From: Bacteroidales bacterium
GTDB taxonomy: Bacteria; Bacteroidota; Bacteroidia; Bacteroidales; UBA932
Direction of reading: 5' to 3'
Length of the DNA: 64,000 bases
NCBI GenBank assembly: GCA_017544265.1
Contig: JAFYEM010000029.1
Coordinates: 1 to 64,000, forward strand
Part shown: positions 61,945 to 64,000 of the stretch, in pieces
How positions within the stretch are numbered: position 1 is the first letter of the stretch
How the letters are laid out: each line of letters opens with the position of its first letter
Notes under the pieces: generated by a model
The model's database searches: none
Told to the model about the DNA's origin: nothing
The model's input: the letters and a program-made list of their open reading frames with translations, nothing else
Position numbers and translations under genes: made by a program

Positions 61945-63423
61945 TTAATAAGATCTTGCAAACAGGACACGGCGGTGCGAGGGCTTGCCGCTATAGACAC
62001 ATTTGCCCTCTTCTATGCATACCGCGCTGTCCACGGGGATGCAGCGTATGGTCGCCTTGGTTTCTTCCTGGATTTTCTGTTCAGTCTCGACAGTTCCGTC
62101 CCAGTGGCACAGCAGGAAGCCGCCTTTCTCGATTTCTTCTTTGAACTCGTCCCATGAATCCACCTTGCGGATGGACGCGTCGCGGAAGGCGAGAGCCTTG
62201 TTGTAAATATTCTTCTGAATGTCATCCAGCAACGCCGCAATGCGTTTCTCTAGGCCTTCCAGTGGCTCGGAAGTCTTGGTAAGGGTGTCGCGGCGGTGCA
62301 CTTCCACGCTGCCGCCGGCAAGGTCGCGGGGACCCATGGCGAGACGCACGGGCACGCCCTTGAGTTCCCATTCGGCGAACTTGAAGCCCGGGCGCAGGGT
62401 GTCGCGGTCGTCTATCTCCACGCTGTGGCCCTCGGCCTCCAGCGCTTTCTTGAGCTCGTACATCTTGTCCAGCACGGCATTATGTTCTTCTTCGGTCTTG
62501 TAGATGGGAACCATCACGACCTGGATCGGAGCGAGAGCGGGCGGCAGCACGAGGCCGTTGTCGTCGCCATGGGCCATGATAAGCGCGCCCATAAGCCGTG
62601 TCGATACGCCCCAGGACGATGCCCAAACGTACTGCAGTTTGCCTTCCTTGTCCGTGAACTGTACGTCGAAGGACTTGGCGAAATTCTGTCCGAGGAAATG
62701 CGACGTCCCGGCCTGCAGGGCCTTTCCGTCCTGCATGAGAGCCTCTATCGTCAGCGTGTCGAGAGCTCCGGCGAAACGCTCTCCCTCGCTCTTGTGGCCC
62801 ACGACAACCGGCATCGCCATGACTTCGCGGGCGAAGCGGGCATAGACCCCGACCATTCTTTCGGCCTCGGCGAGAGCCTCTTCCGATGTGGCGTGTGCGG
62901 TGTGGCCTTCCTGCCAGAGGAATTCCGCGGTGCGAAGGAAAAGGCGGGTACGCATCTCCCAGCGGACCACGTTGCACCACTGGTTGCAAAGAATGGGGAG
63001 ATCCCTCCAGGAATGAATCCAGTTCTTGTAGGTGCTCCAGATTATGGTTTCGGAAGTCGGACGGACCACCAGTTCCTCTTCCAGCTTAGCGGACGGGTCC
63101 ACTACCACGCCGGGGCCGTCGGGATTGGTCATCAGGCGGTGATGGGTCACCACGGCGCATTCCTTGGCGAATCCTTCGACATGCTCCGCTTCGCGGCTGA
63201 GGAAAGACTTCGGGATGAACAGGGGGAAATAGGCGTTCTTCACTCCGGTCTCCTTGAACATTCCGTCCAGAATATGCTGCATTTTTTCCCAGATGGCATA
63301 GCCATAGGGCTTGATTACCATGCATCCGCGCACAGCCGACTGCTCGGCCAGATCCGCCTTGACGACCAGGTCGTTGTACCACTGGGAATAATTTTCTGTC
63401 CTCGATGTAACTTCTTTTGCCAT
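61945..63423 (-). CDS. proS: Prolyl-tRNA synthetase (archaeal/eukaryote-like type)
   Basis: A 492-residue class II synthetase. The short form without the bacterial editing insertion is seen, with [23 protein letters not shown] (motif 1 to 2 region) and [24 protein letters not shown] (motif 2). The C-terminal zinc-type domain ends in a Tyr (SY). This type is usual in Bacteroidota. It heads a five-gene operon with DUF3078, tilS, barrel and DUF2207 genes. Confidence 0.96.
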   Translation of the reverse strand: MAKEVTSRTENYSQWYNDLVVKADLAEQSAVRGCMVIKPYGYAIWEKMQHILDGMFKETGVKNAYFPLFIPKSFLSREAEHVEGFAKECAVVTHHRLMTNPDGPGVVVDPSAKLEEELVVRPTSETIIWSTYKNWIHSWRDLPILCNQWCNVVRWEMRTRLFLRTAEFLWQEGHTAHATSEEALAEAERMVGVYARFAREVMAMPVVVGHKSEGERFAGALDTLTIEALMQDGKALQAGTSHFLGQNFAKSFDVQFTDKEGKLQYVWASSWGVSTRLMGALIMAHGDDNGLVLPPALAPIQVVMVPIYKTEEEHNAVLDKMYELKKALEAEGHSVEIDDRDTLRPGFKFAEWELKGVPVRLAMGPRDLAGGSVEVHRRDTLTKTSEPLEGLEKRIAALLDDIQKNIYNKALAFRDASIRKVDSWDEFKEEIEKGGFLLCHWDGTVETEQKIQEETKATIRCIPVDSAVCIEEGKCVYSGKPSHRRVLFARSY

Positions 63424-63481
63424 ATTTAACTGAAAATTTTGTACATTTGCTAGTGTATCTGCATCTTATATGCGGCGGAGG

Positions 63482-63489
63482 TACGTTTG
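63482..63489 (+). promoter_or_regulatory. Candidate -7 box for the right-edge lipoprotein
   Basis: TACGTTTG matches TAnnTTTG, about 75 bases before ATG 63565. A second match, TACATTTG, lies at 63442-63449. Neither has a good -33, so the choice is open. Confidence 0.35.
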
Positions 63490-63524
63490 TTGCTGAATAT
63501 ACATTCCGCCCCTCCAAACGGAGG

Positions 63525-63532
63525 CAAAGATA
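63525..63532 (-). promoter_or_regulatory. proS operon -7 box
   Basis: TATCTTTG on the minus strand matches TAnnTTTG. The leader would be about 95 bases and begin at a small CCTCC/GGAGG hairpin (about 63512-63524). A -33 is not clear. The rest of the 141-base gap shows nothing else but the plus-strand boxes. Confidence 0.45.
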
Positions 63533-63564
63533 CTTAATTTTTATGAATAAATAGAGGACTGACG

Positions 63565-64000
63565 ATGAAAAAGCAAATAGCAATTCTTTCGGTGGCGCTT
63601 GCCGCTGCCGTTTCCTGCGGCACGCTTTCCCAGACGGCTTACGATGACGCCGGTCAGCAGTTTCATGACGGGGTCTATTATACCAGCGGTCCGGACAAGG
63701 CGGCCGTCGCAGCAGCAGATGCCGAGGTCGATGAGCTCGTGGCCCAGACAAAAGAATCCCCTTTGTTCATTATTTCAGACCGCGACACAGTCGTAGTCCC
63801 CGAAGGCAAGAGCGCAAAACTGCAGTTCGACCCGTCCACCTCCACTACGGTCATCAATGTCTATGATACCCCCTCGCTGGATCCCTGGCTCGGCCTGGCG
63901 CTGGTCCCGTGGTATCTGAGCGGCTGGTACGGACCTTATTACACCTCGCCCTGGTACTACGGAAGGTGGCGTTATTATTCTCCCTGGTATCATTCCAGCT
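63565..64000 (+). CDS. Putative lipoprotein, cut by window end
   Basis: An open frame from ATG 63565 runs off the right edge without a stop. It begins MKKQIAILSVALAAAVSC, a lipoprotein signal with the Cys at 18. About 145 residues are visible; from about residue 105 they are very rich in Trp, Tyr and Pro (for example GWYGPYYTSPWYYG). I do not recognise a family. Such aromatic-rich lipoproteins are frequent in Bacteroidota and of unknown function. Confidence 0.7.
   Translation, partial: MKKQIAILSVALAAAVSCGTLSQTAYDDAGQQFHDGVYYTSGPDKAAVAAADAEVDELVAQTKESPLFIISDRDTVVVPEGKSAKLQFDPSTSTTVINVYDTPSLDPWLGLALVPWYLSGWYGPYYTSPWYYGRWRYYSPWYHSS

Noticed and set aside
63424..63532. T-box or riboswitch in the proS leader
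   Set aside because: Only one 5-base stem is visible, there is no T-box sequence or specifier loop, and T-boxes are not typical of this phylum.

Overview
The window reads as chromosome of a Bacteroidota bacterium, most likely order Bacteroidales, with fairly high G+C by eye. The evidence is the Bacteroidota-type -7 box (TAnnTTTG) before several genes, the many lipoproteins with short signal peptides, an exbB-exbD-exbD cluster with an extra small membrane protein, DUF3078 and DUF1573 proteins, and the gene order of the division and cell-wall (dcw) cluster. I cannot name a genus. No rRNA, tRNA, CRISPR array, insertion sequence or replication origin was seen. No gene-free stretch exceeds about 210 bases.

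Layout. 1-880: a joint between the remnant of an MBL-fold hydrolase and the 3' half of a peptidase T gene. 944-2115 (+): a PH-domain membrane protein and a GTG-started Sfp-type phosphopantetheinyl transferase. 2043-29384 (-): one unbroken directon that starts at an MraZ operator and runs mraZ-rsmH-ftsL-ftsI-murE-mraY-murD-ftsW-murG-murC-ftsQ-ftsA-ftsZ-gltX. It then continues into an HPr-kinase-like kinase, a 2383-residue C-A-PCP-C-A-PCP-reductase NRPS, a SpoIIE-type phosphatase and a STAS protein. Most joints are 4-base ATGA overlaps. The only gap over 20 bases (murG/murC) holds an inverted-repeat element. 29405-32991 (-): asnS-udk-tonB-like-glpF with its own promoter and terminator. 33036-35432 (-): exbB, a membrane protein and two exbD genes, with a terminator. 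35531-37385 (-): asparaginase and TatD. 37419-39544 (+): prolyl oligopeptidase. 39541-41019 (-): flippase. 41047-48768 (+): cyclophilin, CotH-like lipoprotein, two paralogous Ig-like lipoproteins and a two-gene chromate transporter. 48769-52974 (-): acyl-activating enzyme, acyltransferase and parE. 52986-55602 (-): GH3 glycosidase and a 56-residue ferredoxin. 55595-56992 (+): DUF1573 lipoprotein with palindromic repeats. 56993-63532 (-): proS-DUF3078-tilS-barrel protein-DUF2207. 63565-end (+): a truncated lipoprotein.

How it fits together. The most interesting part is the tail of the dcw directon. The NRPS has two modules and a terminal reductase, the architecture known from gut bacteria to release dipeptide aldehydes that cyclise to pyrazinones. 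The convergent phosphopantetheinyl transferase could prime its two carrier proteins. The NRPS lies between a predicted serine kinase upstream and a predicted serine-phosphate phosphatase plus its usual STAS substrate downstream. That suggests a non-canonical phospho-switch tied to the peptide product and, through ATGA coupling at ftsZ-gltX-kinase, to cell-division gene expression. The domain architecture and gene order are read directly. The product, the switch and the co-transcription are inference.
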